Notes under the pieces: model-generated
What the model was told of the DNA's origin: nothing
The model's database searches: none
The model's input: only the letters and a program-made list of their open reading frames with translations
Position numbers and translations under genes: made by a program
In this document: in pieces, positions 51,151 to 61,274 of the stretch
Layout of the letters: every line of letters starts with the position of its first letter
Numbering within the stretch: the first letter of the stretch is position 1
DNA from: Naegleria lovaniensis
Taxonomy: Eukaryota > Heterolobosea > Eutetramitea > Acrasida > Naegleriidae
DNA length: 64,000 nt
Assembly (NCBI RefSeq): GCF_003324165.1
Contig: NW_025407825.1
Coordinates: 62,001-126,000 of the forward strand
Direction of reading: 5' to 3'

Positions 51151-54123
51151 ATGGGACAACATCAGGTTTCTTCCATCACGCACTCGGATGAAGTGCAAGA
51201 TATGAAAGCCTCATCCTCCGTACCTCTCAACCGAAGAACGATTCGTACGGCAGCATCTTCGCCACGAGGAGGAGGCGTAACCAAACAACAACAAGGTGCA
51301 GATTCAACAACTCCCATCTCTACCTTCCGATCATCCATGCCACCTACGAGCGACATCAACCCTTCTGTGGGCTCGGCTGGAGGAAAGACTTCTTCACTGC
51401 CTATTCATCAAGCGAACAACACAATGGCCGCCACTTCTCTTCCATCTTCATCCTCTAGTTCAAGAAGAACACAAAAATCAAAAGGTAAATTGGGAGCTGG
51501 CAATTTACTTGCAACATCCTTCTCGAGAAGACATTTCAATGACGATTTAATTGGCGATGAGGAGGAAAGTGAAGATGAGACATATGATGAAAATTATGAT
51601 GGAACCATCGATAATAATCCTCATCATGCTGATGATATTGAACATGATGGGAACGGCGAAGAATCTCTTCGAAGAAAATTACGATCGAGCCATCGCAGCG
51701 GGAGGGACATGATCTTTGCATCAGCATTGTCAACAACCACAAGTTTGCACAATCTCTTACAAGACCCAACAACAGCACGAAATGAAGATCTTGTCAACAC
51801 ACATGAATTTCACAACAAGAATCAACAACGAAACATGACGCTGACAGCTCACACGAGCTCACAACCACTACTCTCACAACATCATAGTCAACGGCATACA
51901 GTTCATGTATCAAATCATGCAATTACGATGGATGGGATCAATCATCTTACAAATACCACAATGTATCCTAAAACACATTACAGTTATTATTGGAGACCAA
52001 ATGTATACAAAGATTGTTTCATGCCAACCACGTCACGATCGTCAACTGCATATCAATTTCGAAAACAAACAAATAGTGACCTATATGCATCGTTGGCAAC
52101 TGACGACAACTCTCAATGCTTGGAATGGACCATTCGATTAGATCCAGAGAATGATCCTCAATTTTATGAGCTTGCTTTTTCTCTTTTTCACTTTGGAAAG
52201 CAAGACGATGAGCATGACGACGCTGTCATTCCAACCTCTCATTCAACGGATGACGATCAACATGCAGACGACTCCAAATTAGCATTCAGTACGGTACATA
52301 TAACCACTGCCACCTCTCCACAAAACATCCACACCTCAAATCATACATCTCCCAAAAAAAACCATCACCGTGAAAATGGTGTCACATCACCTCAGTCCCT
52401 TACTGCCACTACTCCCAACTCAGACGCTCCTACATCCGTTCCCTCTTCTCTTCTCATGGGCAGTTGTACGACAACTACGACCACAAGTAGTACCACTACC
52501 ATGGGTACTGATTCGTCCTCGATTGGGCTTGGAACCTCATCGAGTACGTACCTTAATATTCCTTCGCCTTCTCCTTCCTATCATCGACCAAGAGGAAGAG
52601 CATTCCTCATTGGCTCACAAACCTCTTCATCACCCAATCCTCATACATCCATCAATTCTTCATCGTCCAATCATTTTTATCCATTCGAATCAGATAGAAA
52701 CAGTAGGGATATTGCCTCGTCACCACTCCTAAATTCTGGTGGTATCAATCATTTACATGTTCACAATCAATCTAGTCGACTCTCTTCCAACTCGAATATT
52801 TATTTGGGCGAGAAGAGAAGGAAATCTCTTGAACGCACCTCACGAGACTATCGGAGAGAGATGTACTTGCAAGTATTGCGGACTAGATTTGAAAACAGAG
52901 GAGTCATACCCAAAGAAGATGACGTGCACAACAAGAAACGCCAACAACCATCGTATTACATTTCAGCTAGTCAACTCGAGCAAAGAGTACCATTTGAAAT
53001 TATGTTCCAGATACTGACCTATCTGACTCCAGACGATTTGATCAAGTTGGGAAATGTGAGTCGAACATTTCGGTACATATGGACAGAACACCCACTTTTA
53101 TGGGTGCGATATCCATACATCATCACCAATGAGAATGGAGATTTGAATTTGGGAGAAATGGTAGAACAAGAAAAATCTAGAATTGGGTCATCATTTATTG
53201 ATCACGCGTCATTACGAGAACTCATTGAAGAATCTCCATTCACCACTGAAAAAACTAATATTGTCCTTTCGAGTTGGAGCAATATTTATAGAGCCATTTA
53301 TCTTGGATATTCGAAAGGACCATGGAATAATTATTGTACTTTTTACAACAATGTAAATACTCAAAGCGTAGAATATCGATTAAGCATGATTGAAATTAAG
53401 GTTTGCTTGGTTGGAGGTTCAGGTACTGGTAAAAGTTCATGGGTCCTCATGCTCAAAGATGCCAACAATGGAGAGACGCCAGAAATCTACAAGTCTAGAT
53501 CTAAAAAGATTGAATATATGGAGGCAACTATTGGTGCTTCCTACACTGTAAAACATATCAAGGTGACACTTCCACATTCTGCATCCTCGAGCAATGATTC
53601 TCAAGATGACGACTCCATTTCATCAGAAACTGATAGTTATATTATGAATCGTTTCGTACCAATTATATCAGAAAGTATTTGGGACACTTCTGGCGTTAAA
53701 AGATACTTTCCTTTAATTCCACTTTATTTGAAAACATGTAAAGGCATCATTTTATGTTTTGACCTCAACAGACCAGAGTCATTTGATGAAATGATTGAAA
53801 TATTTGAGGAATACATTTTTAAACAACAGGCAAACAAATGTGAGACCATGGACTTGTATGAAAACAAGCATTTATTCGAAAAGAGTCTTCAAGAACAAGA
53901 CACCTATGTCTATGTTTGTGGAATGAAATGCGACACTGAGAGACATGTATCCAACGACAGAATTACACAATTTTTGCACAAGTATGGAGGATCTAGAATC
54001 AAGATATTTACCAACAATTTTCTCTATTTTGAGCTAAGTCCACTCACAGGAGAAAATGTGTACACTCCTTGGCTACACTTGGCCTATTGCGTGGCTTTGA
54101 ATAATCAGAATGATCATGCATGA
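51151..54123 (+). CDS. F-box protein fused to a Ras-like GTPase domain
   Basis: 990 residues from ATG 51151. Residues 1-600 are Ser/Thr/His/Asn-rich and disordered. An F-box lies near 611-655 (VPFEIMFQILTYLTPDDLIKLGNVSRTFRYIW, followed by PLLWVRY). About 100 residues later a small-GTPase domain starts: EIKVCLVGGSGTGKSSWVLML (P-loop near 752-762), a TIGASY switch-I-like segment, WDTSGVKRYFPLIPLYLKTCKGIILCFDLNRPESFDEM (G3 as DTSG near 845), VYVCGMKCDTER (G4, with Met in place of Asn of NKxD) and FELSPLTGENV (G5). It has no C-terminal prenylation cysteine. An F-box on a GTPase suggests nucleotide-controlled recruitment of the SCF ligase; this is inference. Confidence 0.8.
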   Translation: MGQHQVSSITHSDEVQDMKASSSVPLNRRTIRTAASSPRGGGVTKQQQGADSTTPISTFRSSMPPTSDINPSVGSAGGKTSSLPIHQANNTMAATSLPSSSSSSRRTQKSKGKLGAGNLLATSFSRRHFNDDLIGDEEESEDETYDENYDGTIDNNPHHADDIEHDGNGEESLRRKLRSSHRSGRDMIFASALSTTTSLHNLLQDPTTARNEDLVNTHEFHNKNQQRNMTLTAHTSSQPLLSQHHSQRHTVHVSNHAITMDGINHLTNTTMYPKTHYSYYWRPNVYKDCFMPTTSRSSTAYQFRKQTNSDLYASLATDDNSQCLEWTIRLDPENDPQFYELAFSLFHFGKQDDEHDDAVIPTSHSTDDDQHADDSKLAFSTVHITTATSPQNIHTSNHTSPKKNHHRENGVTSPQSLTATTPNSDAPTSVPSSLLMGSCTTTTTTSSTTTMGTDSSSIGLGTSSSTYLNIPSPSPSYHRPRGRAFLIGSQTSSSPNPHTSINSSSSNHFYPFESDRNSRDIASSPLLNSGGINHLHVHNQSSRLSSNSNIYLGEKRRKSLERTSRDYRREMYLQVLRTRFENRGVIPKEDDVHNKKRQQPSYYISASQLEQRVPFEIMFQILTYLTPDDLIKLGNVSRTFRYIWTEHPLLWVRYPYIITNENGDLNLGEMVEQEKSRIGSSFIDHASLRELIEESPFTTEKTNIVLSSWSNIYRAIYLGYSKGPWNNYCTFYNNVNTQSVEYRLSMIEIKVCLVGGSGTGKSSWVLMLKDANNGETPEIYKSRSKKIEYMEATIGASYTVKHIKVTLPHSASSSNDSQDDDSISSETDSYIMNRFVPIISESIWDTSGVKRYFPLIPLYLKTCKGIILCFDLNRPESFDEMIEIFEEYIFKQQANKCETMDLYENKHLFEKSLQEQDTYVYVCGMKCDTERHVSNDRITQFLHKYGGSRIKIFTNNFLYFELSPLTGENVYTPWLHLAYCVALNNQNDHA

Positions 54124-54269
54124 GCTAGTGTTTTGTTTTGAAATACTTTCAATTTTGCTAAATTTTTGATCGAGGTGTTTGTTTGGTATTCATAATACTG
54201 TTCATATAATACACAACAACAATCGTCATTCCATGTGTTTATTGCTGATTTTTAGATGGTGTTTTTGAA

Positions 54270-56048
54270 ATGATGACACAAAAAAGGAATCAATTTAAAA
54301 AAAAATTGTCGATCAAGAACATCTCAATGTATTCTTTAATCGCTCTCTCCGAGGAGTATTATACTCACCCTCCAAGTGGTCTTTCAACCTCTTCATCGTC
54401 ATCACAGGAAGAGGGATGTACGAGCCCGAACACTCCCTTCTTTACATACAGTAAAATGTTGAGCCAAAATTTAAAAGAACGAAATATTAGAATAAAGGAG
54501 GTAGTGGCCGGAACAGATCGGTTAGTGTTTTTCATTGCAGGTGGGTTCGAATTGTTTATTCAAACGAGTAGTTCTCATTATCCTTTTTGATTTGAAATTA
54601 TTTTTTGTGGTCATCAAACACCGCTGAACCCATTTCTAATTATTTCATAATAATCATCATGAACTATTTCAAATATGAAACGGATTGTAATCTATTTTTG
54701 AATTTGTATACAGTGGACGGATCAGTGTATGTGTTAGGCAAGGTAGATAAGTGTACCAACGGAATGACAAAAGATGCTGTCGAAGATTGGAAATTGAAAA
54801 ATCCAAACAAAGAATTTCTTGACTTTCCTCAATGTATCGTCAGAGGATGCGACAAACCAATGGAAAAAGTGATTGTTGGATTCAAGCATACATTATTCCA
54901 TGCAAAAGATGGTGAAATTTACGGCTGTGGAGATAATGATCGAAGGCAAATGAATTTTGAAGGATTTCATGTCAGCAGAGCGTTTGGATTACGAAAAATT
55001 GTCCTTCCCAATGAGCCAAACACGAAATTCAAGTTGGCTTGCTCTGGATGTGATTTTTCAGTGTACATTACCAACGATGAAAGAATGTTTTCAAGGTAGG
55101 AGACAATGCTTATGGCTTGGATTTTATCATGTTGAAAATTATTGCTAATTTAACAAATTGTGTGAAATTTGAATCAATTGTTGTTGAACACGAATTCGTA
55201 TGAACAGTGGTGGAAACTATAGCGGCCAATGTGGAATTGGAGTCTACAGAGATGTTCTCATGGCAGAAATCAATTACAAAGCTCAGCTCGAAAGCTTGCA
55301 TGCTCCATGCACAACCATAACAAAAATTAACGCCACGTATAACACAACCATTTTCTTGACTGCTGATCAAAAATTATATGGTTTTGGAGATGATTCGTAT
55401 GGATGCCTTGGATGTGGAGAATTGTATCAACGAGATAACTACAAGATTATTCGAGTTGGAATTTCCAGTGCAGATTTTCTAAAGGAACAAATTGCTGATT
55501 TTTCATGTGGATTGTTTTTTGTTGGAGTTATTACTTGTAGCAATGATTTATATGTGCTAGGTTTGTTTTTTATTATCACAATTCCATGGCCATTGTTCGA
55601 ACAATGACTTTTTATTGTTTTCACAGGTTACAACAATTTTTGTCAAATTTCATGTAATGAAACGTCACAAATATACATACCCACAAAGATTACTCCATTT
55701 AATGGAATTGCCCAATCAATCTCATGTGGCGGCTATCACTCATTATTACTCACAACAGATATGCGAGTGTTTGGAACTGGTGACACCTCAGATTATGCAT
55801 TTTTTAAAGTTGGTGCCCAATATCATCATTTTACTGAGCTTAATTTGAAACCCATTTTTGCAAAGCGCAAGCAGGACAGAGTTAAAACCTTATCTATCAG
55901 TGCCGGTGTTTCACACTCAGTGGTTTATACTCTTTCGACTTCTTTAACATTATGTTTTCCTTTCATGAACAAAATTTTGAGATCAGCCAACCATCTATCA
56001 GATGTGGATATATCATTTTGGAATGAAGATGTCGAAATGAGGGTTTAA
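54270..56048 (+). CDS. RCC1-like beta-propeller protein (4 exons)
   Basis: Exons 54270-54540, 54714-55095, 55208-55560 and 55627-56048 (donors GTGGGT, GTAGGA, GTTTGT) join in frame to 475 residues. RCC1-type blades with the G.NS.GQLG pattern in divergent form are visible: VVAGTDRLVFFIAVDGSVYVLGK, VIVGFKHTLFHAKDGEIYGCGDNDRRQMNF, ERMFSSGGNYSGQCGIGV, NTTIFLTADQKLYGFGDDSYGCLGCG, FSCGLFFVGVITCSNDLYVLGYNNFCQIS, and SISCGGYHSLLLTTDMRVFGTGD. RCC1-like proteins often control small GTPases, but the Ran-GEF itself is more conserved than this, so I would not call it RCC1. The GTPase-fusion gene just upstream may be coincidence. Confidence 0.8.
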
Positions 56049-56294
56049 TTTCCACTCGTGGATTCTCTTTCATGATGTAAAGACGTATAATTGAGATTGT
56101 ACAACAATTTCACATGAATAAGGATTTTCACCAAGTTTTACTTTTTCCCATACAAGGTAATGTCATCATTGTCAAGCTCGCAATTGTTACCAGGTTGAAT
56201 CTTTTCACTTTCCTTCTCAACAAAAATCAACACTTGAATAACTCTCTCTCGTGAACACACCAAACATTGCAAGGAAACATATCATTATTCAAGA

Positions 56295-56525
56295 ATGGAA
56301 GGAATCAAAAAGACGGACGATTTCAATGCTCCCAAGCAAATGATGGGAGGAGGTGAGGATCAAAACATTGCTGGAAATCTCGCAAGTAACTTGTCAGCCT
56401 CTGGTGGTCAATACGTCGATGTTGGAGGAAGAAAAGAAAGTGAAAAATCAAACATTTCTCAAAATAAAGATCAACTCAGAGTAGGACCTCGTGACCAACC
56501 CATTGAACGTACCTCAAACATTTAA
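56295..56525 (+). CDS. Small hydrophilic protein, unrecognised
   Basis: 76 residues, Gly/Ser/Asn/Lys-rich, with no hydrophobic core and no cysteine; probably disordered. A good leader (TTATTCAAGAATGG) and low AT-bias in the codons support translation. The composition (GGGEDQN, SASGGQYVDVGG) recalls stress-linked hydrophilins, but no LEA repeat is present. Confidence 0.5.
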   Translation: MEGIKKTDDFNAPKQMMGGGEDQNIAGNLASNLSASGGQYVDVGGRKESEKSNISQNKDQLRVGPRDQPIERTSNI

Positions 56526-56777
56526 ATCTATTTAGGGTTCATCGGAAATGACAATAAAGTTCAACGATTCAATATATGCACCAGTAGCAACATCTGTTGA
56601 TTCTACCACCACTCGCTTGTCATCTTAGTTGAGTCACACACCTTAAACATTCATCCTAAGTACACAGAATGGAATTAAACAATCAAAATATAACTTCAAG
56701 TATATTTTTAAGCTGACGAGACCACTTTCTATCGAATTTGAATGACAACTAAAAAAATATTAAAAGTCAAATAAGAG

Positions 56778-58271
56778 ATGGAGAATGATGTTGAACTTTG
56801 TGTGTTGTTGGTAGATTTTACGTTACCATCATCATCGGATCATGATAATACGACTAGAAATTCTCTATCCGAAATGATGAGAAATAAATTTACAAGACAG
56901 CAAGCCGGAAAGAAAAAGTTTTTGGAAAATAGAAACCATTCAAGATCTCTTGATTTTTTACCTATTGAATTTATGAAGGATAAATCATTTGTTTTAAATT
57001 ATATTCAACATTGCAATCATGATAAGAGTTACGAATTTTTAAAAAGTGCAGCTATTGAGTTCAGACATGATCCACAAGTTATGATTGAAATTGTCAAACA
57101 TGCAGGTTATATGCTAGAATATGCTTGTGCAGATTTGCGAAATGATAAGGATCTTGTGATGGAAGCTGTCAAACAACATGGTAACGCGTATTCCTATGCT
57201 TCTGAAACATTGAAAAACGATAAGGATATTATTTTGGCAGCTGTCAAACAATGGAACCAGATTCGTTTCACTTTGGCCAACGAATGGAAGAACGACAATG
57301 ACATTTTTTTGTGTTCGATATGTCCCAATGTTGCTCACAAATATTCACATACACATTGGAATAATGACATGATCTCACTTTTCTCAACATTGAAAGATGA
57401 CAAGGAATTCTTGCTGGATGCTGTCGAAAGATATCCAACCGCTTTACAATTCATATCAGACGAGCTTAGGAATGATAAACAGTTCATACTTTCGTGCGTT
57501 AAACAAAATGGAGACTCACTACGATATGCTTCCGATGATTTGATAAATGACAAGGAATTGGTTTTAAAGGCATTGAAACAAGACGTGTATTTACTTGAAA
57601 ATGTTTCAGACGAGATCAAGAGTGACAATGAATTTATCATGCGAGCAGTTCAAGAAAACGGGTTTGCATTAGTGTTTGCACCACAAAGTTTTATGAACCT
57701 TTTGCAACATGACAGGAGTATATTATTACAAACAGTTAAATTATTTGGCTCTGCTCTTCAATATGCATCGTACGAAATGCAAAACGATAAGGAAATAGTA
57801 TTAGAAGCAGTTCAACAAAATGGACATTCTTTAGTGTTTGCTTCAGATGAATTGAAAGATGATCAAGAGATTGTGTTAGCAGCTGTAACAAATCAAAGAG
57901 CAGCATTTCAATATGCATCCACAAGGATTTTGAATGACAAGGAATTTGTGTTGCAATTAATCAGACAAAACTTGACGACAGTATTGGCGTTTGCTTCTCC
58001 CGAGTTGAGACAATGCAAAGAAATTGCTCTCGAAGCAGCCAGACACGTGTGCTTTGCATGGGATTGCATCATTAGTCATGATCCAGACCATCCACTCTTT
58101 CTTTATTTCTCGAATGAAATTCTATTTTCTGATCCAGACATGATGCTGGAATGTGCCAAGTATACAGGTTATGCCCACAAGTACAGTGATACCTTATACA
58201 AGGCTCGAATGGATCATTATTATGATGGAATTTATTTGGGAAACCATAGTAATAAGGTGTCGAGTGGATGA
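56778..58271 (+). CDS. DUF4116 repeat protein
   Basis: 497 residues. From about residue 55 to 425 it is built from eight to nine repeats of about 45-50 residues of the DUF4116 type, reading LRNDKExVLxAVKQNGxALxYASDEL. Examples: LRNDKDLVMEAVKQHGNAYSYAS, MQNDKEIVLEAVQQNGHSLVFAS, LKDDQEIVLAAVTNQRAAFQYAS. This helical repeat family is expanded in amoebae and some giant viruses; function is unknown. The N-terminal 55 and C-terminal 70 residues are not repeat. Single exon. Confidence 0.85.
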   Translation: MENDVELCVLLVDFTLPSSSDHDNTTRNSLSEMMRNKFTRQQAGKKKFLENRNHSRSLDFLPIEFMKDKSFVLNYIQHCNHDKSYEFLKSAAIEFRHDPQVMIEIVKHAGYMLEYACADLRNDKDLVMEAVKQHGNAYSYASETLKNDKDIILAAVKQWNQIRFTLANEWKNDNDIFLCSICPNVAHKYSHTHWNNDMISLFSTLKDDKEFLLDAVERYPTALQFISDELRNDKQFILSCVKQNGDSLRYASDDLINDKELVLKALKQDVYLLENVSDEIKSDNEFIMRAVQENGFALVFAPQSFMNLLQHDRSILLQTVKLFGSALQYASYEMQNDKEIVLEAVQQNGHSLVFASDELKDDQEIVLAAVTNQRAAFQYASTRILNDKEFVLQLIRQNLTTVLAFASPELRQCKEIALEAARHVCFAWDCIISHDPDHPLFLYFSNEILFSDPDMMLECAKYTGYAHKYSDTLYKARMDHYYDGIYLGNHSNKVSSG

Positions 58272-58557
58272 TGATCGAGTCAATGAGAAGGTGTTTATAT
58301 ATATATTGTACAATTTCAATCTCAATGGCGAATCTGTGTTTCATATGGGAATACCAGATTCGAATCCAAAGTATTTCCTTTCTAATTGTACACATATTGA
58401 AAAGAAAAATATTCAAGCTCTAACAGCTGTTCCCTCTCTTTGGCGCAACACCAACATAACCACAACTACAACTGAAAACGATAGCCTTGAGAAGAGGAGA
58501 AGGCTCATTCAACATTGATCAATATATTCATTAAGGACAAATAGAAACAACATCAAA

Positions 58558-61033
58558 ATGGTGAGCATTTTGGTAGGCACACAAGCTCGGAGAAAGCACA
58601 AGTTCCAATGGTGGTCCCTCAAATTGATATCTTTGATAATCATCACGACCACCATGATTTTGATGGGAAGTGTGGTCATTCCATCTATTAAGAAGTACGG
58701 TCTATGGAATGGAATGATGAGTTTTATCACGTCGGACTCGCGAGATCAACCACCCTTAACAATGATTCGTCCACTTCACGACCGAGAATTAATTCCTCAA
58801 TTACATCCAATTCCTTCTTTGCATGGACCATTGGACGTGGTTGTAGATAACAGCACCGATATCAACAACAGCACTGACAATAATCCTTATGCATCTTATT
58901 TTCTTGCCATCAACGCCTCAAAGGTATGTTATTCACATGATGCCACAACCATAATACCACAACCAAAAAAATCATTAGAGTTGTGAATTTTCCTCTGTTC
59001 CCTCTAATCTTAGTTGTTTCTACCTTAATTGGAATGGCTCGGGATGTGATGCCGACAATAGATATTTGCAAATGGTTGAATGTACGGCTCTCCATGATGC
59101 GCAACCAGTGTTTTATATTTTTGCCGTGGTGTTGATTCTCGTATGCTTTTATTTGTTGGGAGACACAGCAGAGACTTATTTTTCTCCGGCACTTATCAAG
59201 ATATCTCAGTACTTGCGAATGTCACCCAATCTTGCCGGAATTACCTTACTTGCATTGGGAAATGGAGCTCCTGATTTGAGTAGCATTGTAAGTATTTCAA
59301 TTATTAGGCATGGTTACAAATGTGTCCCTTAACAGATTGTGGGCATGTTTAATGGAAATGTGGATTTTGGTGTTGGTGAACCTATTGGTGCTGGCATGTT
59401 TGTCACAAGTGTGGTGATGGGATCTGTTGCCTTATTTTCTAATGTGAGAGGAATTGCCAGACGGCCCTTCCTTAGAGACGCTATTTTTTATCTTGTGAGC
59501 GTGTCGTATACATTCTATCTGTATATTGACGGTCGAGTATATATATGGGAGGCAATTTTATGTTTAATCATTTATGTTGCCTATGTGACCACGGTGATAG
59601 TTGGACGTATCATTTACAAGAGACTGAAAAAACGAAAAGAAGCAAAACAACAAAAAGAGCTCACAAGGACCAAAGGTGTCAAGTTAGAACTCAAGGATTC
59701 TCTCATACCCAATAGGAGGGATCCTGAAGAATATCAAGACGCTTCAATGACGTCTCCTCAAGAAAATAATGGTAGCGAGAACGCAGGAGCAACGCCTTCA
59801 ACACCTTCAGAAGCAATCACCACACCCGATTCAACCTTTGGTCCAGTTGTAGAAGAAGAGGGCGAGTCTGATGAAGAGGAATATGTTGGATGGACAAAAA
59901 CGATTGCAAGAGATGCGCAGTTCAAAGAAATTACAAGAGCAGAAGGCAACAAAATTCAAAGTCGTTTCTTTGTTCCCAAAATTGGTATTGTTGATTTCAA
60001 GAAGAAAGACGCTGAAAAACAATCGCAAAACAATTATGTCATTACCGATTACTTCCACAAAGACAATGAAGAACACACGTCATCACAGTACTACAAGGTG
60101 CAAGATCAGACTGAGGCCGTTCCTACCGAAGAAATTGCTCAGGAAGATCAAGACCAGGAGCCAGAAGAAACAAAATTCAAACGATATGTCAATAAGTTTG
60201 TAGAAAGCATTGAATGGAATGATAAGAAATGGTATCACAAAATATGGTTCATATTCGTTGAGTGGTACTGGATTTTGTTGAGAAATATCACAATTCCAAA
60301 GAGCGAAGAGACAGATTGGAATAAGTGGTTTGCAATGTGTATTCCTATTTTCTCACCCCTTGTACTATTGGTTTGTGCAGGCTATGACAAATTCATTTAT
60401 TTAATCAATGACGCATTTCCTGTGGCTGTTTTACTCGTCATGATAGGCTCTATTTTGTCCATTGTAATTTTCTTCACTTCACGAAGGAAAAAGCCTCCCA
60501 AGTACATGCCACTGTTTGTGGTGTATGCATTTGTGTTGTGCACAGCTTGGATTTACCTGGTTGCCAACGAACTTTTGTTAGTGCTGGAGGCCCTTGGAAC
60601 GGTAATTGGAATTCCAACCTCTGTTCTAGCAATTACTGTCCTAAGTTGGGGAAATAGTTTGTCTGACATGATTGCAGATGTTGTAGTTTCGAGACAAGGT
60701 TATCCATCCATGGCTCTTGGTGCAGTATTCGGTGGACCAATGTTGAATCTCTTAATTGGATTATTTGTGGCATTAACATTTGCCCCTGCTCAACTTACCA
60801 AACTATGTTTTAGTTTGGATTCAGATCCTACGGTGAACTTGAGTTTCATTTTCCTTATTGTGTCATTGCTTTCCTCCATCATTGTCATTCCAATTCTCAA
60901 GTTTAGAGCTCCAAAAGCTTTCGGTGTCTATATGTATTGCTTGTACGTTGTGTATTTGGTCATGGCCTTATTATCTGCTTTATTCCCACCCGTTCAAAAA
61001 GCATTTACTTGGAGAGGAGACGACCTGTGTTAA
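58558..61033 (+). CDS. Na+(or H+)/Ca2+ exchanger, NCLX/CCX type (3 exons)
   Basis: Exons 58558-58923, 58979-59287 and 59336-61033 join in frame to 790 residues. The intron after exon 1 uses the acceptor TTAG at 58978; the next AG (59013) would break the frame. The N-terminus has one helix and a lumenal part with Cys and Asn-glyc sites (NST). The alpha-1 repeat ends SPNLAGITLLALGNGAPDLSS (residues 205-224), followed by GAGMFVTSVVMGSVAL. A 200-residue charged cytosolic loop comes next, then alpha-2 ITVLSWGNSLSDMIADVVVSRQGYPSMALGAVFGGPMLNLLIGL. The GNGAPD and WGNS.SD...D pair and NWNGSGCDADNRYL.....C are typical of SLC8B1/NCLX and plant CCX exchangers. Location is not shown by the sequence. Confidence 0.9.
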
Positions 61034-61274
61034 ACACAAGTCGTAGAGGTATAGTTATCAATGATCATAAGGAGGAACCATGAACGTATGGGTGTGATAG
61101 ATGTTGGCAAATTTCCATTCTCGCATGTGATAGTCACACAAAAAATTAAAGATTGCCACTCTCGGAACATTTGTGCTGAGAAATTCCACAACTCTGGTCC
61201 ACACATTCGCTTGTATTAAAAAGACCGAGAACATAGTCTCTGGTGTGTGGCACACATGATTCACAACAACAAGA

